Positions 16,859 through 25,082 of a DNA stretch of 35,524 nt are shown here, in pieces; the stretch's first letter is position 1, and each line of letters opens with the position of its first letter. The notes beneath the pieces are model-generated. The model saw only the letters and a program-made list of their open reading frames with translations, searched no databases and had not been told where the DNA came from. Source of the stretch: Alcaligenaceae bacterium (GTDB taxonomy: Bacteria; Pseudomonadota; Gammaproteobacteria; Burkholderiales; Burkholderiaceae_B); assembly GCA_947380655.1 (NCBI GenBank), contig CANCRX010000029.1, positions 1 through 35,524 on the forward strand, read 5' to 3'. The translations under genes and the position numbers were made by a program.

Positions 16859-18028
16859 ATGACCATACGAGACAAAGCATATATCGTCGGTGCATACGAA
16901 CACCCCACACGTAAAGCACCAGACAAATCCGTCGCGCAACTCCACGCAGAGTCTGCCAAAGGCGCACTCGAAGACGCAGGTCTAACCCACGACGACATTG
17001 ACGGCTATTTTTGTGCCGGTGACGCACCTGGTCTGGGCATGCTCAGCATGACCGACTACATGGGGCTGACCAAACTCAAGCATGTCGACTCGACGGAAAC
17101 AGGCGGCTCCTCTTACTTAATTCATGTCGCGCACGCTGCCGAAGCCATTGCGATGGGTAAGTGCAAAATTGCCTTGATTACTCTGGCAGGTCGCCCTCGC
17201 TCAGCAGGCTCATCAGGTATGCAGCCTCGCAACTGGGGAAGTGACGTGCCTGATGCGCCGTTCGAAGCTCCCTACGGTCCAGTTACTGTTAACAGCTATG
17301 CAATGGTTGCTGCGCGTCATATGTACGAATACGGCACCACAGCTGAACAGCTTGCCTGGGTGAAAGTTGCCGCCTCTCATCATGCACAGCACAACCCCCA
17401 TGCCATGTTGCGCGACGTTGTCACGGTCGAAGATGTACTCAACTCACCGATGGTCACTACACCGCTCAAGCGTCTGGATTGCTGCGTGGTGAGCGATGGC
17501 GGTGGCGCACTGATCGTCGCCCACCCTGATATTGCCAAAACACTGAAACGTCCGCTCGTCAAAATCCGTGGCACAGGCGAAGCCGTAAAGGGCCAGCTTG
17601 GCGGTAAAGTCGATCTGACCTATTCTGCGGCCCGTTTCTCGGGTGCACGCGCCTTTGAAATGGCGGGTGTCACCCCTGCAGATATTAAATACGCCTCCAT
17701 TTATGACAGTTTTACGATTACTGTCATCATGCAGCTTGAAGACCTTGGCTTTTGTAAGAAAGGCGAAGGCGGCAAGTTCGTATCAGATGGCAATCTGATC
17801 TCAGGCGTTGGAAAGTTACCTTTCAATACGGATGGCGGCGGTCTTTGTAATAACCACCCAGCTAATCGCGGCGGAATTACGAAAGTCATCGAAGCTGTTC
17901 GTCAGTTACGTGGCGAAGCCCATCCTGCTGTTCAGGTTAAAAATTGCGATATCGCTCTGGCTCACGGCACAGGCGGTTTACTTGGTGCGCGCCACGGTAG
18001 CGCCACACTGATCATGGAGCGTGGTTAA
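16859..18028 (+). CDS. Thiolase-fold acyl-CoA enzyme lacking the catalytic cysteine
   Basis: 389 residues of the SCP2-type thiolase superfamily, with an N-terminal half to about residue 240 and the C-terminal half containing FNTDGGGLCNNHPANRGG and IALAHGTGGLLGARHGSATLI. In true thiolases the nucleophilic Cys sits in a C-G-S-S context. Here the matching segment reads TETGGSSY, so Gly82 replaces Cys. The second catalytic Cys near the C-terminus is also replaced, by the His of AHGTGG. The family is known to include aldolases and lipid-transfer-like proteins that work with DUF35 partners (for example Ltp2 in steroid side-chain breakdown). The next gene, 2 nt downstream, is such a partner. Ordinary acetyl-CoA acetyltransferase activity is therefore doubtful. 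No clear Shine-Dalgarno is seen. Confidence 0.85.
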   Translation: MTIRDKAYIVGAYEHPTRKAPDKSVAQLHAESAKGALEDAGLTHDDIDGYFCAGDAPGLGMLSMTDYMGLTKLKHVDSTETGGSSYLIHVAHAAEAIAMGKCKIALITLAGRPRSAGSSGMQPRNWGSDVPDAPFEAPYGPVTVNSYAMVAARHMYEYGTTAEQLAWVKVAASHHAQHNPHAMLRDVVTVEDVLNSPMVTTPLKRLDCCVVSDGGGALIVAHPDIAKTLKRPLVKIRGTGEAVKGQLGGKVDLTYSAARFSGARAFEMAGVTPADIKYASIYDSFTITVIMQLEDLGFCKKGEGGKFVSDGNLISGVGKLPFNTDGGGLCNNHPANRGGITKVIEAVRQLRGEAHPAVQVKNCDIALAHGTGGLLGARHGSATLIMERG

Positions 18029-18030
18029 TC

Positions 18031-18432
18031 ATGACAATGATGTATCAACCTAATGTATACCCTGCCCCGACTATCGAACAAGGCAGTCAGCCATTTTGGG
18101 AAGCTGCCAAAACGGGTAAGTTTTTAGTCAAATTCTGCAAATCGTGTAACCAGCCACATTGGTATCCACGTACGCTTTGTCCGTTTTGTTTTGGAGAGAC
18201 CGACTGGAAAGAATCTGCAGGAAACGGCACGATTTACTCCTTAAGTGTGATGCAGCGCGGCAATCCGAACCCTTACTGCATCGCTTATGTCACGCTTGAT
18301 GAAGGCGTGACAATGATGACGCAGATAGTTGATTGTGATCTCGAAACGCTCAAGATCGGACAAAAGGTTAAGTTGGTTTTCAAGCCCACGGAGGGCGACG
18401 GACCACCTGTACCAATGTTCACTCCGGTATAA
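18031..18432 (+). CDS. DUF35 zinc-ribbon/OB-fold protein, partner of the thiolase-like protein
   Basis: 133 residues. An N-terminal helix (PFWEAAKTGKFLVKFC) leads into a rubredoxin-like zinc ribbon with Cys36, Cys39, Cys50 and Cys53 (CKSCNQPHWYPRTLCPFC). An OB-fold follows (GTIYSLSVMQRGNPNPYCIAYVTLDEGVTMMTQIV). DUF35 proteins form complexes with thiolase-fold enzymes and help bind CoA or shape the active site. It begins 2 nt after the thiolase-like stop, so the two subunits are made together. Start could also be the third or fourth Met of MTMM. Confidence 0.9.
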   Translation: MTMMYQPNVYPAPTIEQGSQPFWEAAKTGKFLVKFCKSCNQPHWYPRTLCPFCFGETDWKESAGNGTIYSLSVMQRGNPNPYCIAYVTLDEGVTMMTQIVDCDLETLKIGQKVKLVFKPTEGDGPPVPMFTPV

Positions 18433-18533
18433 AGCGTTAAGACGATGGCTGCGTAGCGTGAACATTACTCTGCGCTGCCATCTCAATGTCACTGAGTTCA
18501 ATGCTTTAAGTCCCGCCTGAGAGAACATTGAAT

Positions 18534-19220
18534 ATGCGTATATTGGTGATTGAAGACGAAACCGATATGGCTCGTTATCTCTGCGAGGGACTCCGACAGG
18601 CAGATTTTGAGGTCCATCACGCCAGCGATGCGGCGAGCGGCTTGCGTCAAGCTCAGGAATACAAATGGGACGCAATGATCGTGGATCGTATGCTGCCTGA
18701 TGATCAGGATGGTCTGTCAATCATCCGCACACTCAGAAATCAACAGAACAAAACCCCAGTCCTTGTCCTCAGTGCGCTCGCGAGCCTGGATGAACGTGTA
18801 AAAGGTCTACGCGAAGGTGGCGATGATTATTTAACCAAACCTTTCGCATTTCCGGAGTTACTCGCTCGTCTGGATGCATTAACAAGACGGTATGCAAACT
18901 CAGCCGCTGAAGTTTCAAGATCCATCAAAATTGCAGATCTCTCGATCGATCTGAGTACACGTCGAGTCGAACGTGCCGGGCAGGTGATTAACCTGCAGCC
19001 CCGTGAATTTCGTCTGCTCGAGTATCTTGCGCGCAATCAAAATCAAGTTGTGACGCGTACGATGTTGCTTGAATCCGTCTGGGATTTTCATTTTGATCCA
19101 GGCACCAATGTGATCGACGTTCAAATCAGCCGGCTTCGAACAAAAATAGATAAAGGACACAGTACACCTTTACTCCATACCGTTCGTGGCGCGGGTTATA
19201 AGTTTGGCATTGATGGATAG
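18534..19220 (+). CDS. OmpR-family response regulator of the efflux operon
   Basis: 228 residues from the ATG at 18534 (MRILVIEDETDM); a TTG at 18528 is an alternative. The receiver domain has the acidic pocket Glu7-Asp8, phosphoacceptor Asp51 (IVDRMLP) and the switch Lys in DYLTKPF near 101. A winged-helix DNA-binding domain (about 127-228) ends in the usual VRGAGYKFG. It overlaps the histidine kinase start by 8 nt and lies directly upstream of the tripartite efflux genes, so it most likely activates them and itself. A GAGAG ribosome site is visible. Confidence 0.93.
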   Translation: MRILVIEDETDMARYLCEGLRQADFEVHHASDAASGLRQAQEYKWDAMIVDRMLPDDQDGLSIIRTLRNQQNKTPVLVLSALASLDERVKGLREGGDDYLTKPFAFPELLARLDALTRRYANSAAEVSRSIKIADLSIDLSTRRVERAGQVINLQPREFRLLEYLARNQNQVVTRTMLLESVWDFHFDPGTNVIDVQISRLRTKIDKGHSTPLLHTVRGAGYKFGIDG

Positions 19221-20607
19221 GATCTGGCACTCCGTAGCATTTCGACTGGCGCTGATCTGCGGCGCGCTTGTTATCGCCTCAGTTTTTTTGTTTTCTACTG
19301 TGTTCTACTTCGCCACCATTGGTGTGATGGCACGCACGATCGATGGAAAAATCAACGCAATCTCCATCCGCCTATCAGACGATGCGCAATTACATGGTTT
19401 GAATTCTGTTGCCCAGCGCATTGAGCACACGCTCAGTGACGGGGTTGATTCAGATACTGAAATACTCTTGTTAACCGATCCGAACGGCAAGAAACTCGCA
19501 GGCAATATTTCAGGTTGGGCCGACCGTACTTCACCACTGAATCAAGTGATTGATCGGGGGGTGATGAGGGGAACCGGGATGTCTCCCAGCCGCGTGCTGC
19601 TGCATCGCCTCAATGATGGTGCGCTATTGATTGTTGGTCGCGACATGCAAGACATCAACGAGATCCGCGTACTGATTGCGCGTGCAGTCATGATTGGTGG
19701 AGTCCTAGCTTTGTTACTTGCGGTGATTGGGACACTTATTTTCAGAAGAGAAATCGAGAAGCGCATCTCCTCCATCCGGCACGCGACGATTGATATCGAA
19801 GCGGGTAACTTGAGCCGCCGCATTCCGATGACAGGCACTCCCGATGAATTCGGTAGATTAAGTGCCGATATCAATCGCATGCTCGATAGAATTCAGCATT
19901 TAATGGAGGGTGTTCGTCATGTATCGAATATCATTGCCCATAACTTACGCACGCCTCTTGGACTAATCAGAGGACATCTTGAGGAGTCGATGCGCGGGAA
20001 TCGTGATCCGGAAAAGCTGGAAGCTGCCGGTGAATTCGCAATCGAAGAAATTGATAACTTGATCGTTGTTCTGGAAAAATTATTACAAATCGCTGAAGCA
20101 GAATCGAGCACCAGACGTCAGCCTTTTGAGCAGGTATCGATTAGTCAGGTTGTCACGAATTTACTTGAGTTATATGACGCAGCAGCTGAGGATCTGGGCG
20201 TCACAATTGTTACGGATATCGCTGGGGATCCCTTTATCGCCGGCGACAAGGATCTGCTCGCGGGAATACTTGCCAATTTAATTGATAACGCCTTGAAATA
20301 CGCCGGCAGCCCTGCTTTAATTAAAATTGCTGCTGCGCAGCATGGAGATTTTATATGTTTAACGGTCGAGGATAACGGGCCTGGCATCCCTGAAATTGAA
20401 CGTCAAAAAGTCGTCCAGAAATTTTATCGCGTAAACCGGCAGACACGTGGCAGTGGGTTGGGCTTGTCTATTGTTGCGGCCTTCACACAATTACACGGCG
20501 GCAGCATGGATATTGAAGATGCTGCACCAGGATTTAGGGTGCGTATTACCTTGCCGATCAGCGGATCTCCAACATTACCAAACGGTAACGAATCTAGTTC
20601 ACTTTAA
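19213..20607 (+). CDS. Sensor histidine kinase of the efflux operon
   Basis: 464 residues from the ATG at 19213, overlapping the regulator gene by 8 nt. Layout: membrane helix 1 (about 13-36); periplasmic domain (about 40-155) without obvious His, Met or Cys clusters; helix 2 (about 157-177); HAMP (about 178-232); HisKA with His243 in IIAHNLRTPLG; and HATPase with N-box NLIDNALKYA (355-363), VEDNGPGIP and GSGLGLSIV. The residue after the phospho-His is Asn244 where most kinases have Glu or Asp. The signal is unknown; the periplasmic domain does not look like a classic metal sensor. Confidence 0.92.
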   Translation: MDRIWHSVAFRLALICGALVIASVFLFSTVFYFATIGVMARTIDGKINAISIRLSDDAQLHGLNSVAQRIEHTLSDGVDSDTEILLLTDPNGKKLAGNISGWADRTSPLNQVIDRGVMRGTGMSPSRVLLHRLNDGALLIVGRDMQDINEIRVLIARAVMIGGVLALLLAVIGTLIFRREIEKRISSIRHATIDIEAGNLSRRIPMTGTPDEFGRLSADINRMLDRIQHLMEGVRHVSNIIAHNLRTPLGLIRGHLEESMRGNRDPEKLEAAGEFAIEEIDNLIVVLEKLLQIAEAESSTRRQPFEQVSISQVVTNLLELYDAAAEDLGVTIVTDIAGDPFIAGDKDLLAGILANLIDNALKYAGSPALIKIAAAQHGDFICLTVEDNGPGIPEIERQKVVQKFYRVNRQTRGSGLGLSIVAAFTQLHGGSMDIEDAAPGFRVRITLPISGSPTLPNGNESSSL

Positions 20608-20663
20608 TACCTGCCGCTCTGTAAAATCCGCGGGGGTCCTGGACTGGTTTAAATCGAGATCGA

Positions 20664-21857
20664 ATGCAATACTTCAACAAACTCAGTAATCAACAAAAAA
20701 AAATAATTGGCATCGTGCTTGTTATTTTTCTGGTTCTTTTACTGACTTGGCTTATTTTCAAACCGAAAAAGCATATTGCTACCGTTGAAAGCACGATGGT
20801 CGTTGCAGCCCCTGAAGTCATTGCTTCTGGTGTGATTCGTTATAAATCTGGCGCAGCGCAGTTATCAATGATCCAGTCGCAGCTCATACCGATCAGTCCT
20901 GTGCCGATCGCAGATCAGCTCAGTGCCCGCATCGCTTACGACGATGAAGTCACCGCCCGAATTGGCGTAAGCTTTTCCGGACGTATTATCAGTCTCAAAG
21001 CAGCGCCCGGTGACGTAGTGAAAGCGGGCCAGGCACTGGCAATTATTGACTCGCCTGATTTTGGCACCGCTTATGCTGATTTGAATAAAGCACGTGCGGA
21101 TGAAAAACGTAAACAATTAGCCGTCAAACGCGCCAAAGACCTCGTACCCGGAGAAGCAATTTCCACCCGAGACTGGGAAGCGGTGCAAGCTGAATATGCT
21201 CAGGCTCAGGCTGAGACAGCACGTGCTGAACAACGCTTAAAAAATATTAATCCACACGATTTACTGATCAAGGGTCAACGCGTCACCTTAGCGAGTCCAA
21301 TGGACGGTATCGTGACGGAGAGGAATGCCACGCCAGCTCTAGAAGTCAGCCCTAATATGGCTGCACCACTTTTTGTCGTCACCGATCCCAAGAGTTTATG
21401 GCTAATGATCGATTTGCCGGAATCATTGCTCGGCCAGGTCAAGCTAGGTAGTGAGGTCGCGTTAGTGAGCGATGCTTATCCAACTGAACGTTTCAATGCA
21501 AAAATTATTCAACTCGGTCAGGTCATTAATCCCAATACCAGACGTGCCAACGTGCTCGCACGAATTGATAACTCTGCAGGTAAGCTTCTTCCAGAGATGT
21601 TTGTCCGTGCCTCCATTCTGCAGAATAATGGCCAGGGTGTGCGTGTGCCGAATGAAGCTATTTTGATCCGAGGCATTTACTCCTATGTCTTTGTTGAAAC
21701 CAGTCCAGGCGAATTCACCTTACGTCCAGTGAAACTTTTGAAGCGGGGAATTGATTTCAGTTACGTAGGTGAGGGTCTAAAAGGTGATGAAAAAATTGTC
21801 ATCAAAGGCGCCCTGCTTCTGGATGCTGAAATGGATTCACGCGCTGGCGACAAATAA
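20664..21857 (+). CDS. RND efflux periplasmic adaptor (CzcB/CusB-like)
   Basis: 397 residues. One N-terminal membrane helix at about 13-33 anchors the protein; there is no lipobox. The two halves of the lipoyl domain are visible (SGRIISLKAAPGDVVKAGQALAIIDSPDF and VTLASPMDGIVTERNATPALEVS), separated by a coiled-coil hairpin rich in Ala, Arg, Gln and Glu (about 135-195). Beta-barrel and membrane-proximal domains follow. It links pump and outer-membrane channel. No His-rich or Met-rich metal site was noticed. Its stop and the pump start share one base (TAATG), so they are translationally coupled. Confidence 0.92.
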   Translation: MQYFNKLSNQQKKIIGIVLVIFLVLLLTWLIFKPKKHIATVESTMVVAAPEVIASGVIRYKSGAAQLSMIQSQLIPISPVPIADQLSARIAYDDEVTARIGVSFSGRIISLKAAPGDVVKAGQALAIIDSPDFGTAYADLNKARADEKRKQLAVKRAKDLVPGEAISTRDWEAVQAEYAQAQAETARAEQRLKNINPHDLLIKGQRVTLASPMDGIVTERNATPALEVSPNMAAPLFVVTDPKSLWLMIDLPESLLGQVKLGSEVALVSDAYPTERFNAKIIQLGQVINPNTRRANVLARIDNSAGKLLPEMFVRASILQNNGQGVRVPNEAILIRGIYSYVFVETSPGEFTLRPVKLLKRGIDFSYVGEGLKGDEKIVIKGALLLDAEMDSRAGDK

Positions 21858-24800
21858 TGATCGATAAAATGATTGTGTTTGCGCTCACGCAGCGTATGTT
21901 CGTACTCGTAATGGTCGCGGTGTTGATCGGTTTTGGTGGCTTTGCGTTATCTAATTTACCGATTGAAGCTTTCCCGGATGTACAGGATGTTCAGGTTCGG
22001 GTGATTTCACAATTACCCGGTCAACCACCTGAAGACATGGAGCGCACGGTTACTTTGCCGATTGAGCGCGAAGTAGCCGGTATCCCTGGTCTCACAAACG
22101 TACGCTCCGTCACGATGACCGGGCTGTCGATTGTGACGCTGACCTTTGCTGAAGGTACCGATAACTATTTTGCGCGTCAGCAGGCCATGGAGAAGTTAGC
22201 GACCGTTGTGCTGCCTGCGGGTGTGCAACCCCAGCTAGCGCCCCTGTCCACTGCGGTGGGTGAGGTTTACCGATACCAGATTAAAGCGCCAGGACTCACA
22301 GATACTGAAGTACGTACTCTCCAGGACTGGACGATCCGACCCGCTTTGCGTATGACGCCTGGTGTAGCCGATATCGTAAGCTTTGGTGGAGCCATTAAAG
22401 AGTTTCACATTGAGATCGATCCTCTTGCCCTGCGTAAATACCAAATTACCTTGAGTCAGCTTAGTCAGGCGGTCAGCAGCGGTAATAGCAGTGCGGGTGG
22501 TGGACTGATCAAGCACGGAGACGCTTCTCTGGTTGTCAGGTCAGCTGGATTATTTTCGAGTCTCGATGATATTCGCAAGGTCGTGATAGCCGCGCGTCAG
22601 GGGCAGTCCATTACCGTGGGTGATGTAGCGACCGTGACCGAGTCAGAACGTCCGCGTTTTGGTATTGTGGCCGTCGACAAGCAGGACAGTATTATTGAAG
22701 GCATCGTATCAATGACTAAAGGTGGTAATCCATCGAAAATCAATGCTGCGTTAAAAGAGAGGATTGCTGAACTCGCCCCAAAACTGCCTCCAGGCGTCTC
22801 GGTCGTGCCTATCTACGACCGGACAGAACTAGTGTCCCACACCGTTCAGACTGTTGTTCACAATCTGATTATTGGTGCACTGCTTGTTTTTGCAGTATTG
22901 GTTGTATTTCTCTCGAGCTGGATTGCGGCCCTGGTTGTTGCAGCGGTCATTCCTTTGGCGTTACTTTTTGCTTTTATTTTGATGAATTCGCTTGGTGTTT
23001 CTGCGAATCTGATTTCTTTAGGTGCTGTGGATTTCGGTATCATCATCGATAGCGCTGTTGTGATTGTCGAGGCACTGATGGTTCGCCTGATGGTGAACAA
23101 ACCCTCCGATGGACAAACAAGTGCTGCGGTCTCAGGCAGAATGCATGCACTGCATAGAACACTGACAGACATGTCTCGTCCTGTCCTGTTTTCTAAAGCA
23201 ATCATCATCCTTGCCTTTGTCCCGATTTTTACTTTCCAGCGCGTTGAAGGAAAGATATTTACGCCTGTCGCACTGACGCTGACCTTTGCACTGATTGGTG
23301 CAGTGTTATTGACCTTTACTCTGTTACCGACGCTGTTGGCCTACGTTGTTCAGTGGCGACCTTTAGTAGAAAAACACAAACCCTGGCTGGACAACATTCA
23401 GGAACGCTATCGTTCGCTGGTGGTGCTCGCGATGGCCCATGCACGTAAAGCATTGCTGATTTCAGTCATACCAGTCGTGATAGCTTTTGGACTGGCCACT
23501 CAACTGGGCAGTGAATTCATGCCCAAACTTGATGAGGGCAATATTTGGCTGAGCATTACTTTGCCGACCTCCTCTTCCCTGGAAAATACCAAAGAAGTTG
23601 AGAGACTGGTGCGCAGCAAGATTCTGGAATATCCCGAGGTCTCTCGATTTATTTCCCATGTGGGCCGTCCTGATGACGGCTCTGATCCTAAAGGACCAAA
23701 CAACCTAGAAAATCTGGTTGATCTCAAACCCCGCGATCAATGGCGCTTTGATAATAAAGAGCAACTGGTCAGCAGCATGTCTAAAGCCTTATCGACCATC
23801 CCTGGTATTTCTACAAATTTCTCGCAAGTAATCCAGGATAACGTAGAGGAATCTCTGTCAGGCTTTCGTGGTGAGATTGTGGCAAAAGTCAGTGGACCCA
23901 AACTGGAAATCCTTGAAGAAAAAGCCGTACAGATTGTTTCTGTCATTCAGGGGATTCGCGGTGCAACCGACGTCGAAGCCACAAAGATTAGTGGTCAGTC
24001 AGAAGTCGTTGTAACCCCCGACCGCTCAAGACTTGCCCGCTACGGCATCACGATCGGTGATGTCAGCACACTTGTGAATCAGGCCATGTCAGGTGCCTCA
24101 GTTACGAGTTTTTATGATGGTGACAAGCGCTTTGATGTGGTTGTGCGCATGGATTCCAAGCATCGTAACAGCATTGATGCCATATCTAATTTGCAACTCG
24201 AATTACCTGGTACTCAAGTCGGAAATGGAACAGGTACCGTGTCACTGGGCGATGTCGCCACCATCGAAGTACGCGAAGGTGCTTCGCGCATTTTGCGTGA
24301 ATCAGGCTCCCGTATTGTGATCGTCAAGATGAATCTGATCGGCAGGGATCAGGGCAGTTTTGTCAAGGAAGCTCAAAAAACTGTTGCGCGAGAAGTCAAG
24401 TTGCCGCCAGGTTATGTACTGACTTGGGGTGGTCAGTTTGAAAACTCTCAGCGTGCCGCAAAACGTTTGATGGTCATCATACCGCTCACGGTACTGCTGA
24501 TATTTTCACTGCTTTTCTGGGCCTTTAAGTCAATCCGACTGGCAAGTCTGGTGCTTGGTATGTTGCCATTTACGCTAATAGGCGGTCTGGCTGCTTTGGA
24601 GCTCGCGGGGTTGAACCTCTCAGTTTCTGCTGCGGTAGGATTTATCGCGGTAGCGGGTATCTCGGTACAAAACAGTGTGATTATGGTTGAGGAAGTGATT
24701 TTGCGAATACGCGATGGCGAAAGTAGCGCGAACGCAATATTGAACGGGGCGGTTTCTAGATTACGACCTATCTTGATGACTGCGCTCATGGCGGGTCTAG

Positions 24801-25009
24801 GTCTTTTGCCCGCGGCGCTTTCACAGGGTATCGGTAGTGAAACAAATCGTCCTTTTGCTTGTGTCATCGTAGGTGGTATTGCCACCGGCACGATTTTCAT
24901 GCTTTTAATTTTGCCGGCTGCCCTACGACTATTTGGAAATTTTTCGGAAGCTTCCGAAACAAACGATGCAAAGTATGATGATCATCTGGAATCCACATAC
25001 CATGCTTAA
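21857..25009 (+). CDS. Heavy-metal-type RND efflux pump (CzcA/CusA family)
   Basis: 1050 residues, full length, with the RND plan of helix 1, a large periplasmic loop, helices 2-7, a second loop and helices 8-12. The helix 4 segment VDFGIIIDSAVVIVEAL contains Asp392, Asp398 and Glu405. This spacing matches the CzcA triad (DFG...D.AV...VE) and differs from CusA-type helix 4. Such pumps export divalent cations (Zn, Co, Ni, Cd) from periplasm or cytoplasm using protons. The start LPIEAFPDVQDVQVRVISQLPGQPPEDMER is typical of the family. The exact substrate cannot be read; the partner genes are not diagnostic of a metal. Confidence 0.93.
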   Translation: MIDKMIVFALTQRMFVLVMVAVLIGFGGFALSNLPIEAFPDVQDVQVRVISQLPGQPPEDMERTVTLPIEREVAGIPGLTNVRSVTMTGLSIVTLTFAEGTDNYFARQQAMEKLATVVLPAGVQPQLAPLSTAVGEVYRYQIKAPGLTDTEVRTLQDWTIRPALRMTPGVADIVSFGGAIKEFHIEIDPLALRKYQITLSQLSQAVSSGNSSAGGGLIKHGDASLVVRSAGLFSSLDDIRKVVIAARQGQSITVGDVATVTESERPRFGIVAVDKQDSIIEGIVSMTKGGNPSKINAALKERIAELAPKLPPGVSVVPIYDRTELVSHTVQTVVHNLIIGALLVFAVLVVFLSSWIAALVVAAVIPLALLFAFILMNSLGVSANLISLGAVDFGIIIDSAVVIVEALMVRLMVNKPSDGQTSAAVSGRMHALHRTLTDMSRPVLFSKAIIILAFVPIFTFQRVEGKIFTPVALTLTFALIGAVLLTFTLLPTLLAYVVQWRPLVEKHKPWLDNIQERYRSLVVLAMAHARKALLISVIPVVIAFGLATQLGSEFMPKLDEGNIWLSITLPTSSSLENTKEVERLVRSKILEYPEVSRFISHVGRPDDGSDPKGPNNLENLVDLKPRDQWRFDNKEQLVSSMSKALSTIPGISTNFSQVIQDNVEESLSGFRGEIVAKVSGPKLEILEEKAVQIVSVIQGIRGATDVEATKISGQSEVVVTPDRSRLARYGITIGDVSTLVNQAMSGASVTSFYDGDKRFDVVVRMDSKHRNSIDAISNLQLELPGTQVGNGTGTVSLGDVATIEVREGASRILRESGSRIVIVKMNLIGRDQGSFVKEAQKTVAREVKLPPGYVLTWGGQFENSQRAAKRLMVIIPLTVLLIFSLLFWAFKSIRLASLVLGMLPFTLIGGLAALELAGLNLSVSAAVGFIAVAGISVQNSVIMVEEVILRIRDGESSANAILNGAVSRLRPILMTALMAGLGLLPAALSQGIGSETNRPFACVIVGGIATGTIFMLLILPAALRLFGNFSEASETNDAKYDDHLESTYHA

Positions 25010-25082
25010 GCGCAATGTCATGGATCTAAAAATGAATCTGCTTAATGCTTGTGTAAAGCCGAGCATCCTGCGTTGCATGCCG

